Source: Porodaedalea pini (lineage: Eukaryota > Basidiomycota > Agaricomycetes > Hymenochaetales > Hymenochaetaceae). From it: a stretch of 64,000 bases of DNA. Under the pieces are notes generated by a model. The model saw nothing but the letters and a program-made list of their open reading frames with translations. It was not told the origin of the DNA and ran no database searches. A program made the translations under genes and the position numbers. The stretch is from positions 806,001 through 870,000 of the forward strand of contig NBAY01000007.1 in NCBI GenBank assembly GCA_002794775.1. The letters are read 5' to 3'. Of this stretch, positions 33,600-45,039 are shown one piece after another. The number at the start of each line of letters is the position of its first letter. Within the stretch, counting starts at the first letter, position 1.

Positions 33600-34200
33600 G
33601 CCTATCTACACCTGCTCAGTGGCTCCTTCATCCTGAACCACACCTACCTCCTCAACAACCAATGTGTCAAGATTGGATTCCAGACCAACATGGAGAGCAT
33701 CTCTAGAAAGCACAATGTCTACTTTGACTTGAAGGATAACTAGAACTATATTCCTCTTTCTCTTCCATTGTTTCACTATTCATCATTTGTCCTGGACCCA
33801 TCATCTGTCTATTTCAGCTCCTTGAAATTCTTGGCTTCTCTGTACTCAATCTCCATGTGTTTACTTATGCTGATTGTACAGTTTTGATTACACATGTCTT
33901 TTTCTGTTTAGCTTGTTTTGATATCTTCCTTCTTACCTTCTGAACTTTCCTTTGTGTCTGCTGAGCTCATGAATTGTGATGAATATATAGTATCTATTCA
34001 TGCTCTCTGCTACATTTTTAATTGTTTGATTTTTGAATGAGTGATATAATGCAGGCTTGGGAACAGCCAAAAACAGTCTCCTAACTGTAACTATTCTATG
34101 CAGATGTTTTTCTGATTAATGGATACAGATTATATATGCAAGCCATGATTCAGTTGTGATCTCAGGTTGATTTTCATACATGTTAAGATTATCTACTTAG
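33600..34200. other. AT-rich sequence without recognised gene
   Basis: A short plus-strand frame (33540-33743) lies at its start, but nothing recognisable follows. It separates the mosaic from the right part of the Spt5-like pseudogene. Confidence 0.35.
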
Positions 34201-34490
34201 TGTCCTTATAGGCACTCACTATACAATACTATTGCAGTTATATATGCCTATTGATACTATACAACTATATACTATATAGCTTTATGTGACTATGAGAGGC
34301 TATGAGCTATATAAAACTATATGTACTTTATAGTACTCTATCACTATATGCTATGCAACTTTACATGACTATAAGAGGCTAATGAGCTATATAAAACTAT
34401 ATGTACTTTATAGTACTCTATCACTATGCACTATGCAACTTTACATGACTATAGCATGCTATACCCTGCTATATGACTATATACTACTAT
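34200..34490. repeat. CTATA-rich tract with a 79-bp tandem duplication
   Basis: The unit starting AGAGGCTATGAGCTATATAA (34295) is repeated from 34374 as AGAGGCTAATGAGCTATATAA with few changes, to about 34454. The surroundings are degenerate CTATATAG words, as at 29190-29640. Confidence 0.7.
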
Positions 34491-34979
34491 AGCCAACTAT
34501 GGGATTTTGCTGTTTTCCTGATGATAGACTATTTTGCTACACTGAACATTGTGTACAAGTCTGGCCAACTTCAATATTCAACCGTAGAGTATGCTGTAAT
34601 GGACATCCATAGAGTATTAGAGCCAGGTATGAATGTTCGTGTCATCATCAGTCTATTCACTGGTGAAAGTGGAATGGTACAGACTGTCTCAGTGGATGAG
34701 AAAGAAATTACATTCATCATAGTCTCATATTCTATGGTGCATGTTTATTTTACCTCAAGTCTACTTACTGAAACATTTTTTTAGATTACTGTCAGGGCAA
34801 AATGAATTCAAACTGTATACACTGACATGACTCATTCCAGCATCAAGAAACATATAGTGCAACTCCTCCAGAGTCAATGATGCATTATTACTAGTAGTCG
34901 GCATACTGGATGAAAGGTGCAGGTTGTCTCAATCAACAATGAGATAGCAACTCTTGTTTTTGTGATTGAGGACAAGTTA
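34490..34979 (+). pseudogene. Spt5/KOW-like protein, middle part (decayed)
   Basis: The open frame 34473-34784 reads VLEPGMNVRVIISLFTGESG then MVQTVSVDEKEITFII, the form of a KOW motif. A second KOW-like block after frame changes reads VQVVSINNEIATLVFVIED (near 34920-34975). It lies on the plus strand like 28230-29170 and is cut at 34979 by the fold-back G3. Functional inference comes from KOW shape only. Confidence 0.45.
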
Positions 34980-35827
34980 CAGCCATTTTCATAAGTCCTG
35001 TAACACATGCATGTCACGTGAAATAAGCCGCGTCAGAGCTAAAGTGTCGAAAAATTAGAATGAATGCCTATTTTCTCTGTAGATTCTGCACAGAACCTGC
35101 TCATTAAGTACTCAAAAAAAAGGCACGGTTTTCAGGAGAATAAATATGTAAAATATGGAGCAATAAATTGACTGTGTAGGTAAGTGGAGATCAAACAAGT
35201 GCAGCTGGTCTGTTCTCTCACACATTTTCACTGAGATTCAAAAATTATGGCTCCCCTACATCTACCTATAAAATTCTTTCCTGTGTCTGTAAATTAAGTA
35301 TATGACTATACCAACATCTCCTGAAAGTTTGGAGCCAATCCATTCAGTATTCATGGTCCAGCAGCAAGATTTGTGTTGCACTTCAAGCTCTTTCCACCCT
35401 CCTTTTCTCACAACAGGTCTTGCAGAGTAGAATATAAATCTTGCAGCTGCACCATGAATACTGAATGGATTGGCTTCAAACTTTCAGGAGCTGTTGGTAT
35501 AGTCATATACTTAATTTACAAACACAGGAAAGAATTTTATAGGTAGATGTAGGGGAGCCATAATTTTTGAATCTTAGTAGAAATGAGTGAGAGAACAGAC
35601 CAGCTGCACTTGTTTGATCTCTACTTACCTACACAGTCAATTTATTGCTCCATATTTTACATATTTCTTCTCCTGAGAACTGTGCCTTTTTTTGAGTACT
35701 TAATGAGCAGGTACTGTGCACAATTCACAGAGAAAATAGGCATTCATTCTAATTTTTTGACACTTTAGCTCTGGCGCGGCTCATTTCACGTAATATGCAC
35801 GTGTCGCAGAACTTATGAAAATGGCTG
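34980..35827. mobile_element. Fold-back element G3
   Basis: The ends are CAGCCATTTTCATAAGTCCTG...GAAAATGGCTG, with TA outside both ends (34978-34979, 35828-35829). The arms are reverse complements with a spacer near 35375-35450. Confidence 0.85.
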
Positions 35828-35829
35828 TA

Positions 35830-37002
35830 AAGAATTGTGTCGTTTCTGACAAGGTATGCATTCATTTTCATTTACCAGCAAGATCTCACTCATTCATGTT
35901 TTGAATAGTTCATTGAATGCGTGGATTGTCTACAGCTCAACTTTGTTGAGGCTGCAAAAAAAAAATCTCAATTGGCTAAAGATGGCAAAAGTGATGTCTG
36001 TCTGCAAACCAGTGAGGAGCTGCGATGATTCCACAATCACTTCCAGCACCTTCATGTCTTCATTATCAACAACAAGAACTGGAAGGGCCATTTTAGCTAT
36101 GTACTCAGCACAAACTTGATTAAACCAACTGCAACTGTTTTGATTGATGGAACCTTGAATGTGTTGAGAAGCATGCCAGAGCAAATCATTGACTTGAAAG
36201 ACCTAGTTGCAGTGTACCTTCTTTTTTTGAGTACATCAAATACTTATTGATATATTCTACTTAGCAGTAACAACACTTTTTGTTTGGATCTCAATCATCT
36301 ACTGACTGAGAAGCAACAGGAAAACTTGACCACCAAGTTCAAGTCCCTGAATGAAGGCAATGCTTATTGGCATGCATCAACTCTGACAGCCTGTGTGATA
36401 ACTCCCCCTCCTGATCCAGCACTCCTCAAAGATATGAGAGGCTTTGTGACCAACCTTGGAACTGAGGACCTACTATCGGTGCCTGTTAAGGAGCCATAAG
36501 GGCCACCACCTCTCCCTCCTCTTACTGGTGTATATTGATTGATCATTAGTAATATGTTACTCATGCTCCATTAGATTTCTCTGGGCCTAGCATGTGGATT
36601 ATACATCTTGACATGCAATTGCTGTACTCTCTATACAAGATTCATTTTCATATTAGCCAATCAATGCTTGATAACTGGACTGTTCTCAAAAGTATCATAG
36701 AGCACTTTCAATATGAGAACAATAACATACATAGACTTTTCTGCCTTCATGCTATGCTTATAGACCATCGACAAACAATGAATTCAGGCTTTTGTGACAC
36801 ATACATGAAGAATATCAGGATACAAAAACTCAAAAGAAAAGCTCTAGTACTCATCATTCACAGCAACCCTAATTTATGCAGCAGGATCATTACTGTCAAG
36901 AAGTTCTCAAAGGACAAGACAAGTGCTGTTGTAATGGACTTGGAACAGAAAAAGTGGAATGAAAATGTCTCAAATATGACTCTGATGGATAGAATAGAGT
37001 AA
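35830..37002 (+). pseudogene. Possible C-terminal part of the Spt5-like pseudogene
   Basis: Plus-strand pieces include HFSYVLSTNLIKPTATVLID (near 36090-36150), an open frame 36284-36499 ending in a Pro-rich stretch, and an open frame 36592-37002 with KALVLIIHSNPNLCSRIITV followed by KKFSKDKTSAVVMDLEQKKW. The last resembles the final KOW-like block of agaricomycete Spt5-like proteins. The link to the upstream parts is inferred from order and strand. It could instead be a separate unknown gene. Confidence 0.3.
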
Positions 37003-37570
37003 ATTAGACAGCTGTATCAGATTACACAGATCTCGCAGTGGTCAATGTGCTATAACTTAGCAGTTAATTTATTATTATGTACTCCTCCAGGCCACAGCTA
37101 CATGTGATCTTCAGTCCTACATGTGTGTACAGATGTTATCAGTACACTTATTGTTTTAATATTTGTGTTGTTCCCATTCTGACTTGATTTGTTTCATAGA
37201 CATATTGAATGCAATGCCTAAAAAAAGTAAGACAGGGAAGTTACTGTAGTCTTACACCTTGCAAAAAGTGAAGCTCGTAAATTAAGAATGGAGGCCACAT
37301 TTGAGAGCCAAATGCCATGGTAGACTAAGATTTCATAGCTGAAGGGTCGTGTTCTCCATGATAAGCCATTCAATTCTTGAAATACTATTTAATGTGTCTG
37401 ACAAGAACCATAAAATCCTACCTTGTCTATCTTCTCAGCTTGAGCATCTGCATTAAAAATAGTCCTCTAGAATTCTCAACTAGCATGATTGTTGGTACAC
37501 ATCAGTCTATGAGGCTCGACGGTAAGTACTTCTTTTGATTATTTATCAGGCACTTCTCTCACTCTGAGAA
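37003..37570. other. No recognisable feature
   Basis: AT-rich intergenic-like sequence without open frames of note. Confidence 0.35.
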
Positions 37571-37578
37571 AGGAAATA

Positions 37579-38960
37579 TTGAGATCATGCAGGCAGCTCC
37601 ATGAGTGCCTCCCACAAAGCAAGAGTGACAGTCCAAGAAGAAAGCACTTGCAGAAAAAGTTAGTTTATTTATGTAAAAGAATAATTACATTGCTTATTAG
37701 ACACATAGGAGGACAAGTCCAGCATATCAAAGATGAAGATAAAGAGAGCCAGAAGAAAGAGGAAAGAGAGAGAAATGTCAAAAGAGGCTTTAGAAGAGGC
37801 TTTGAAGGCAACAGAAGTGGATAATATGGTGAAGAAGGTCAGTCAACCAGCCAGTCAATATTTGTTCCTCAATGACTCATTAGTACAAGGCCTTGGAGCC
37901 TGTTGATAATGAGTCTAAAAAGGTCGAATCATGGTCTGTCCATGACAAAGAGGACACGGCCAAGACTCAGTGCTACAAAGACATCAAGTTACAATACTCT
38001 CACCTTAAGTACGATGAGATCGAGTCTGAGCAACTGCACACACAAGAAATTTTGCATACACAAGAGGCTGAAGTTCTTCATCTCACCAAGTATTGAAATG
38101 ATTATTTAAATGAACTTCAGATGACAGTTTCCATGCTTCTTGATGATGTGTTGAGCCAGGAACAGCATGAGACAGCAAGGTTTGTTCATGAAGCAGCTGT
38201 TAGTAAATACTTGAGATAGGAGGAACTAGTTAAGGTGGCACGGGAATCTGTATTAAGAGCAAAGCCGTCTTTGCATAAGCTTATAGCTGATGTTGATTTG
38301 AATGACAGTGAACTTCATATACATATTGATTCTGTATGTGCTTTACAGTGTATGAATGAGTTTCTAAATTTCTGGTGATGTGGAGAATACAGTAGAACCA
38401 CTACAGGTTCATGTGAACTCCAAAAAGACATCTCTTGTGACAGCTTCTGAGCAGCAGCATGAGCTAACATATTGCAAGCCCACAAACAGTGAAGCTCAAA
38501 GGATTCATGAGATTGAGATGGAGTAAGATCCACACACTGAACTTTGTACAGCTATAAAGTACCTTAGTTCCACTTATAACACTTAGTGAGATTAGCTGAA
38601 CAAGGACACTGATGAAAGGGTTGCAGAGGCTAAGAAAAGATATATGGCTGCACATCAATAAGTCAAGGAGGCAGAGAATGTTATTGAGGAACTGCACTCC
38701 AGGTTGGTAGTGAATGACAATAATCAGGTCGATGTTAGGACCAGTGTCAGAACAGGTGACTAATCTGTCTGATGTTTCAGAACTAGTAGATGCTCTTCTT
38801 GAAGACTTGAGGTAAGTGTTCTAGAGCTAGTTATATGGAGAGGTAATTGGCTTGTTGAACTCTTGGTCTTAGCAGGAGAATGACAGTAATAGCAGCGAGT
38901 TGTGAGCTCAAGCTGAACTAGTATTGAAGGTATGTCAAGGATAGAAGAATTTTGCTGAGG
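37579..38960 (+). pseudogene. Decayed coiled-coil-rich protein, unrecognised
   Basis: Plus-strand frames 37579-37824 (KDEDKESQKKEERERNVKRG), 37893-38096 (KKVESWSVHDKEDTAKTQCY) and the following in-frame run (DYLNELQMTVSMLLDDVLSQ) are rich in Glu, Lys, Gln and Leu with heptad-like spacing. Near 38600-38720, ERVAEAKKRYMAAHQ, a stop and VKEAENVIEELHSRL continue in the same style. Stops are frequent. No family is recognised. Confidence 0.35.
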
Positions 38961-38996
38961 AGACAAGGGCGCTCCTGCTCACCTCTTTACTATATA

Positions 38997-39581
38997 GTGA
39001 TCCCTCTTTACACTTTTTGTCTACAGCTTCAACACAACACTTTTTAACCTCTAAAAAAATTACATGAGTGTATCTACTTGCAATTTATGTAGCCGTGCTT
39101 TAGAAAAAATTTTAGCAATTTTTTTGAGAGGTACACAAGCATGTAATGCATTGGGTCCCCTCTTTACACTTTTTATCACACGACATCATGGGGCAGAGGC
39201 CTGTGGCATCGTTGTGTTTCCCAGGATGCACTATGAAGCTTTTATCACTCTTTGTCACTTCTGAGATTCTTTCCTCTCCTGTAATTCACAATCAAAAGAT
39301 TCTGGCTTGAAAAAAATCAGGTATACTTATATGTGAGTATAAAATACATTACTGCCTAAGACCTTATAAAAAATGACATATATGTACTTTTTAAGGGCAG
39401 TTGAGCTCAAAAGCATGTGAATGAAGCATATAAATGAGCAATTTTAATTTATGTACATATTTTTTTGCCACAGAAGCATCTATACTGTACTTATGTGGTC
39501 TTAATACATCTTCACAAATTTTTGTAAGGCAAGAAGTGATGTGAAATATGGCGAAACTGAAAAAGTATAAAGAGGGGTTGC
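38997..39581. mobile_element. Small TIR element, 585 bp, TA-flanked (MITE-like)
   Basis: The left end is GTGATCCCTCTTTACACTTTTT and the right end, reverse complemented, is GCAACCCCTCTTTATACTTTTT, with TA outside both ends. A third, internal copy of CCCTCTTTACACTTTTTATC lies near 39150. No transposase is visible. Tc1/mariner-like by target site only. Confidence 0.65.
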
Positions 39582-39589
39582 TATATAGT

Positions 39590-40960
39590 ATAGAGTTTAG
39601 GTTCTTTGAACCTTAGCTCCACAGCTAACCTAATTCTAACTAGTCAGGAAATGGCTTCTCCACTTCTCTCATGATCCACAGTAGTTTCTAGAATCTTCTG
39701 CTCCACTATGACATCATTGTGTGCTATAAATAGCTACTCACACCACTTGCTCCAAAAGTTCTTGTGCTCTATAGCACTGGTGTGGAGTGTTACATCATGA
39801 TGATATCACTATACTATAAATAGCCACTTGATCCTGAGAGTCTTGTTCATCCCCTTTCCAAAGATGAGTCATCCATTAGTTGGTCTGTGGATTCATTGGT
39901 ACTTGTCTGACTTCTCGCTGATGCAGGGACTGGCAATGAGTTTCCTTTATTGCTTTTGTCATCTACTAGTCTGGTTGCCACAGTTAGGCATTCTTCATAG
40001 ACACAAGTGTATCCTGTCATTAACTCAACTTTACTGGGTGTTACTCCAATACTAACTATCACTTTGAGTTGTACTCCATAGTAGGTTTGAGTGGCCCAGC
40101 AATTCACAATTAGATAGCCATCAAAGCTCCTTTACCATGTGGTGATGAGATCATCAAGGATTTCATCTTTGAGTTGCCAGAGTTTGTGGTGTACTTCTTG
40201 CTCTGTTTGTTGGGTAGTGATTGGCCAGTTAAATAGTATTGCCTATTAGCTACACTGTCTGTGGTGTTCTCCTTGTGTGATCCATACCATAAGGCCTGCT
40301 AGTGCTACATACATCTGTTCATCTGCTAGCTACCATTTGAGTTTATGCATGTATACAGTACTTGTCCTTCCCTGCATAACTATCTCTTGTTATCAGTCAC
40401 TGAGTGACCTGTGCTACAAGGCAATGAGCATTATGTTCTGTACTGATACTGCTTCTAGAACATGTAAGAAGATCTGCTCATGTGCTGCCCATGAATAGTG
40501 ATAGAGCTTGCGACAGAAGTTGCACAGTTCCATTGATTCTGGCAGGTATGTTTTGTCACTCCGCTATGACTATGCTATTTGGTATGCTTCTTATGCCTGC
40601 TTCCTAGCTTTGTCATAGATTGTTGCAGGTGCCTCTTGGTCAAATCCTGGCTGGTAGGTAAATTGATTTATCATTAATCCTGTCGATCTCATGTCAATCT
40701 GCTGATTCTTCTTAAAATAGCAATTTTCTGTAATAGTCGAGCTGCATTGCTCAGAGCAACAGGTAAGCAAATCAATTCATATAACATATACAGCACTGAT
40801 ATATAACACTAGGTGCAAGATGATTCTTGCAATGATGACCAGCATGTCTATGACAGTATAGACAGTCTTGAAGAGACTTGCCTCACTATAGAGAGAAATT
40901 TATCTAGCTCAGTACAAAATATTACAGTATTATGTCATTGATATGTGTTCTAATAATGTT
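39590..40960. other. AT-rich sequence with weak minus-strand coding traces
   Basis: Two CTATAAATAG words (near 39725 and 39820) sit in a duplicated-looking context. On the minus strand near 40680-40430 a run reads PGFDQEAPATIYDKARKQA and LPESMELCNFCRKLYHYSWA between stops. It could be an old gene but matches nothing I recognise. Confidence 0.25.
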
Positions 40961-40964
40961 CCCT

Positions 40965-41319
40965 TCAGGATAATCCAGCACCTCACCCGAGTGCTGAGGC
41001 TCTGAGAATTGACCCATTTAATAAATAGGAGCAGAGAAAGAGGTCAAGAGCACTGTATTCAATTTAGAATGAGCTGTTCACTCTGAGGCCCATCTCACTG
41101 CTGCTTGCTACATGTGAAATCTCTTCAATGAGTACCTCAAATATACCATTGGACATTTAGAAGATTGCCTCAACTAGTGCTGTCATAAAAGTTCTAACCA
41201 AAAGAGGTCCTCCATGAGTTCTGATAGCTTCATCCTCATCACAACAGCCATGCAATGCACCAGTTGATACTCAGCCTTCTGTGGCTCTTGCAGCTCTCAT
41301 TCAGTCAAAGGAGGCTAAC
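40965..41319 (+). pseudogene. Unrecognised coding remnant next to E1
   Basis: One plus-strand frame reads SAEALRIDPFNK, a stop, then EQRKRSRALYSI and SLLLATCEISSMSTSNIPLD to VALAALIQSKEAN, with about four stops, up to the E1 insertion point (CTAAC at 41315-41319). The product is unknown. Confidence 0.25.
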
Positions 41320-41679
41320 TGTCAGGACTTGAAATTTTCCTTTTCCTCTATTATTCTTCTTTACCACTTCTTTTCTTTTAATTGCTCTCTTTCTATTATA
41401 TTTAATTGTCTTTCAATCATTTCTCACACTCCTTGACACCTGACCTTCATTTGTTCTATTCTAATCATTTATGTAATCTTAGATAATATAGTCTTACAGT
41501 CATTGCTATAAGAGGGGCCAGGAATTGCATGAACTCTTTGTTCTGCTTTTCCTCTTATCTCTGTAATGACCTAGCCTGAGTACAGCATGTCCCAAGTTCC
41601 CACTTGAGTATAGCACATCCTAGACAACAGTCAGCCAAGGCCTGCCCAATTTGAGCATATATCAAGCTCATGCCTAACA
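41320..41679 (+). repeat. E1 5' LTR, 360 bp
   Basis: It runs from TGTCAGGACTTGAAA to CCTAACA. The left flank CTAAC is the presumed target. It lacks the internal duplication seen in E0 and E2, but has the E2-type promoter (CTATAAGAGGGGCC). Confidence 0.9.
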
Positions 41680-41691
41680 TAAAAGCAGAAC
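41507..41691 (+). promoter_or_regulatory. E1 TATA box and self-priming pair
   Basis: TATAAG at 41507 is followed 33 bases later by GTTCTGCTTTT (41540-41550). Its complement AAAAGCAGAAC is at 41681-41691, two bases into the internal region. Confidence 0.75.
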
Positions 41692-42369
41692 CCCATCTAG
41701 GCTCATCTCCAACGCACGTTGTTGCTGTTGACTTGCCTTCACTCAGTCTAGAGGAGCACTCCCCTTGATGGACTCAATGTGTAAACCCCCTAAACAACAA
41801 CCCTCAACCCTGCCTAGACATTTTCAGATGTTTGTGTATTATATAACACTCTCAACCAGCCTTTTCCAATCCTGGCTCTCCATCTCAGCCTCTGGTGGAG
41901 ATTGTACCTGATGTGGATGTGGTCAACTAGACAAGTCCAGATGTTGTTGACTCTATCATTTGTCATCTCAGTAGCCTCTTTCCATCTTATTATCAGCTTC
42001 ATTGACAAACCCTCTCAATGTTGATGTGAGGCCACTTCAAATAAATGACCCATATCTGTCTCTCTGCTATCATCAAGATAGATCTTACCAATGTACAGTG
42101 ACATGCTCTCCCACATTCTACTCAATATGATAAAGAGCACCAGATATATGTTACCACTGGCATCACTAGCAAAGGTGCAGAGTATATCATCTGGTAGTGT
42201 GAAGACCAACAGCTGTAGTATTTGACATTAGAAGGAGGAAGGAGATTAAAGTGGACCCCTACTTCCATTTCTAATTTGTTATCACCATCCACCTCAACTA
42301 TTCTCCCACCTATCCTGGGACTGTACTGTGAACCACACTGAGGCTTACCACCCTTAACACCAACGATAA

Positions 42370-43480
42370 CAATGTTGGTAGAATTTATTCAGCAACAACA
42401 GCAGGAGCTCACAGCATTGATTGCTATAGCCTTCACTCACCAGGCAGCTAACACTCTGGTTGACCAAGGCACTACCTTGGCTCCAGCTATTGATGTCACC
42501 TAGCTATGCGAATTTGCTGACAGTGATAAATACCTTGACTTCAAATGCGAAGTCACTCTCTTTGTCTTAGTGAATCTGACCAAGTACCTTCCATTGTTGA
42601 GCAAGATATACCTCACCCTGTCATACTTGAAGAGCAGCAATGCATCAACATGGATGCAAAACTATATCAAGGAATTCATGATTGTAGGTGTCATACACTT
42701 TATGGAGACATGGGATAAGTTCCAAGAGTGTCTGGACACATCGTTTGATGACCTGAACTGCAAGGTGAAAGCATTGGTGAAGATGTGTACAATAGTCCAG
42801 AAGGACCTCACAGCAGACAAATTCTTTCAGGACTTCAATATCCAGTGCACAAAGGCTAGAATGACAGATGCCATACATGACTTTAATGTTTGTGACTAAC
42901 TATAGAGGGCTCTGAACCTTGAAGTAGTCCAAGGAGTCTTGAGGTTAACATCAGTCTCTAAGATCTACAAGGAGTGGAAGAAGAAGATGATCAAAATTAA
43001 TTGCATTGAACAACAGGTGCGTGATATTCAGTGAGGATGCCAGGCTCACCCTCCACCTCTCCCTCCTCATCAACAGGTGACTCAACTACCCCAGCCTGTT
43101 ACTAATTTGTCACTCCCCACATCAATAAACACAATATGATAGGTGTCACTTTTGAAGAAGCTGGACAGCTGATAGATGTCTCCATGAATGAGACATGCAG
43201 ACAAGGGGCATGCTGGCTGTATAACCAGCTGGGACATTTCAGGGTGCAGTGCTCCCAAAGCAAGGCAATCATGCAGTGCATGCTGCAGATCATGGAGCCG
43301 TCAGAACATTGTATCTTCATAGATGAGCTCAGCATGATGAAAGAGTTAGCATTCAAGGAAGTCATAGACACTTGAAGATCAACAGTGGAAAACTATGTGA
43401 AGGAAGAAGAGAACAATGAGGAGGTCATCAACTCACAGGATTTTGTGAGTGGTCAGATGAAACCACTAGGACAACTGACC
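42370..43480 (+). pseudogene. E1 gag, decayed
   Basis: It reads from FIQQQQQELTALIAIAFTHQ through KYLDFKCEVTLFVLVN and KIYLTLSYLKSSNASTW (open frame 42570-42899) to a knuckle near 43205-43245 read as CWLYNQLGHFRVQC, in which the second Cys has become Tyr. The acidic tail (NYVKEEENNEEV) follows. This version resembles E3 (KDLTADKFFQDF, MTDAIHDFNVC) more than E0 or E2. Confidence 0.8.
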
Positions 43481-43509
43481 AGGAAGAATTAGGAGTTTCA
43501 AGCTCAGAC

Positions 43510-43990
43510 TTGTTAAAATATAACCAACCACCTGTACAATATGTGGATATGAATGGTGTTGATGGTTTTTCTAACTACAAGACTCTTACTAGTGTGAAGA
43601 AGAATGATGAACATGAGAGGTTGTTCATGAGAAGAACTGGCAGATGTCAGCTAGACCTTCTCCTGACCGTTAACTATGGGGCAACAGATGAAGCGAGAGA
43701 GGTGGATGCACATGCCCTCATAGATTTAAGGTATATAGGGTCATGCATTGATACAGGGTTTGTCGAGCAGTATAGGTTGGAGATGAAGCACTACATTTAA
43801 CCTCTCATGGTACTCAATACCAATGGCACACATAATGAAGTAGGCTTAATCAGAGAATACATCAATATTGAGTTAATTATTGGGCATCATAAGGAAAGAA
43901 TTGTGCTTGTAGTAGCATCACTTGCATCATTGAACATTTTCCTAGGCTATGACTGACTTTGATGACACAACGCAGAGATCAACTGGATGT
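43510..43990 (+). pseudogene. E1 protease region
   Basis: The frame 43510-43800 reads RRTGRCQLDLLLTVNYGATD and HALIDLRYIGSCIDTGFVEQ. The DSGCTG active site has become DLRYIG, so the protease is dead. The region continues to FLGYD near 43950. Confidence 0.75.
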
Positions 43991-44039
43991 CAGGTTTGAT
44001 TGAATTCACTCATTGCCTGACTGAATGGGTGGTGAAAGT

Positions 44040-44154
44040 GAGTGAGGTAGAAGAGATGAGGAGAGAGTGAGGAGTACGAATAGACAAGGTGTCCTGGCTC
44101 GCATACCTCAATGACTACACTAACATCTTTAGTGAGAAGGGATTTGAGAAGCTG
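44040..44154 (+). pseudogene. E1 pol segment 1, before RT
   Basis: SWLAYLNDYTNIFSEKGFEKL is broken by E2 at 44155. AGCTG at 44150-44154 is the left target duplicate. Confidence 0.85.
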
Positions 44155-44581
44155 TATCAGGACTTGAACTTTTCCCTTTCTTATATTTTCCCTTTTATCA
44201 TTTCCTTTACTTTAATCGCTCCCTTTTTTATTATATTTAACTGTCTTTTCAATCATTTCTCACACTCCCTGACACCTGACCTTCATCCATTCCATTCTAC
44301 TCCTTTATGTAATCTTAGATAATATAGTCTCATGGTCATCACTATAAGAGGGGCCAGGAATCGCATGAACTCCTTGTTCTGCTTTTCCTCTTACCTCCAC
44401 GACGATCTAGGTGAGACTCATCTCTCCTGTATTAGTATATATTATATTAATCCTCTTACCTCTGCAACAACCTAGCCTGAGTACAGCGTGTCCCGAGTCC
44501 CCGCTCAAGTATAGCACATCCCAGATGACAGTCAGCCAAGGCCTGCCCAGTCTGAGCTGTCTCCTAGACTCCTGCTTAACA
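44155..44581 (+). repeat. E2 5' LTR
   Basis: It is 427 bp and ends CTTAACA. It contains the internal duplication around CCTCTTACCTC, with a GTATATATTATATTAATCCTC insert also present in the 3' LTR and in E0. Confidence 0.92.
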
Positions 44582-44593
44582 TAAAAGCAGAAC
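44343..44593 (+). promoter_or_regulatory. E2 TATA box and self-priming pair
   Basis: TATAAG at 44343 and, 33 bases later, GTTCTGCTTTT (44376-44386). The complement AAAAGCAGAAC is at 44583-44593, two bases into the internal region. The leader of about 450 bp that follows carries no gene. Confidence 0.75.
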
Positions 44594-45039
44594 CCCACCC
44601 AGGCTCATCCCCAGCATCCATCATTGCTATCGACTCGCCTTCACTCAGTCTAGAGAAGCATCTCTCTTGATGGACTTGACGTATAAACCCCCTAAATGAT
44701 AACCCTCAACCCTGCCTAGACGTTTTTTGGACATTTGTATATTACATAAACTTTCCAACCGACTTTCTCCAAAACACCTACTGCATTTAGATGTCAACTT
44801 GACCTCGGGCAAGTTGCCATCCTGATTAGGAAACCTGCTCTCACCCTGGCTCTTTGCATCTCACTTTGGTGGAGGAACCATCTGACTTAGATATGGGTAA
44901 TGCATTGCGTGCAGTCATTGACATCATTGACAATTATTATCTCAACTGCCTCTTTCCATCTTGTCATCAAATTTGCCAACAAACTCGTCCTTCATCAGCA
45001 TAACATTCATCCAGACAACCAGCCCATCTCTGTTCCCCC

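Noticed and set aside
34295..34454. CRISPR-like repeat
   Set aside because: Only two copies of a 79-bp unit without spacers, in AT-rich DNA of a eukaryote.
41673..41690. TAAAAG at the 5' LTR/internal junction as a TATA box
   Set aside because: It is part of the self-priming site; a better TATA box lies inside the LTR 33 bases before the 11-mer, and a start after the LTR could not yield a copyable RNA.
41680..41700. A tRNA primer-binding site after the family E LTR
   Set aside because: No TGG start is present; the sequence instead pairs exactly with the LTR itself.
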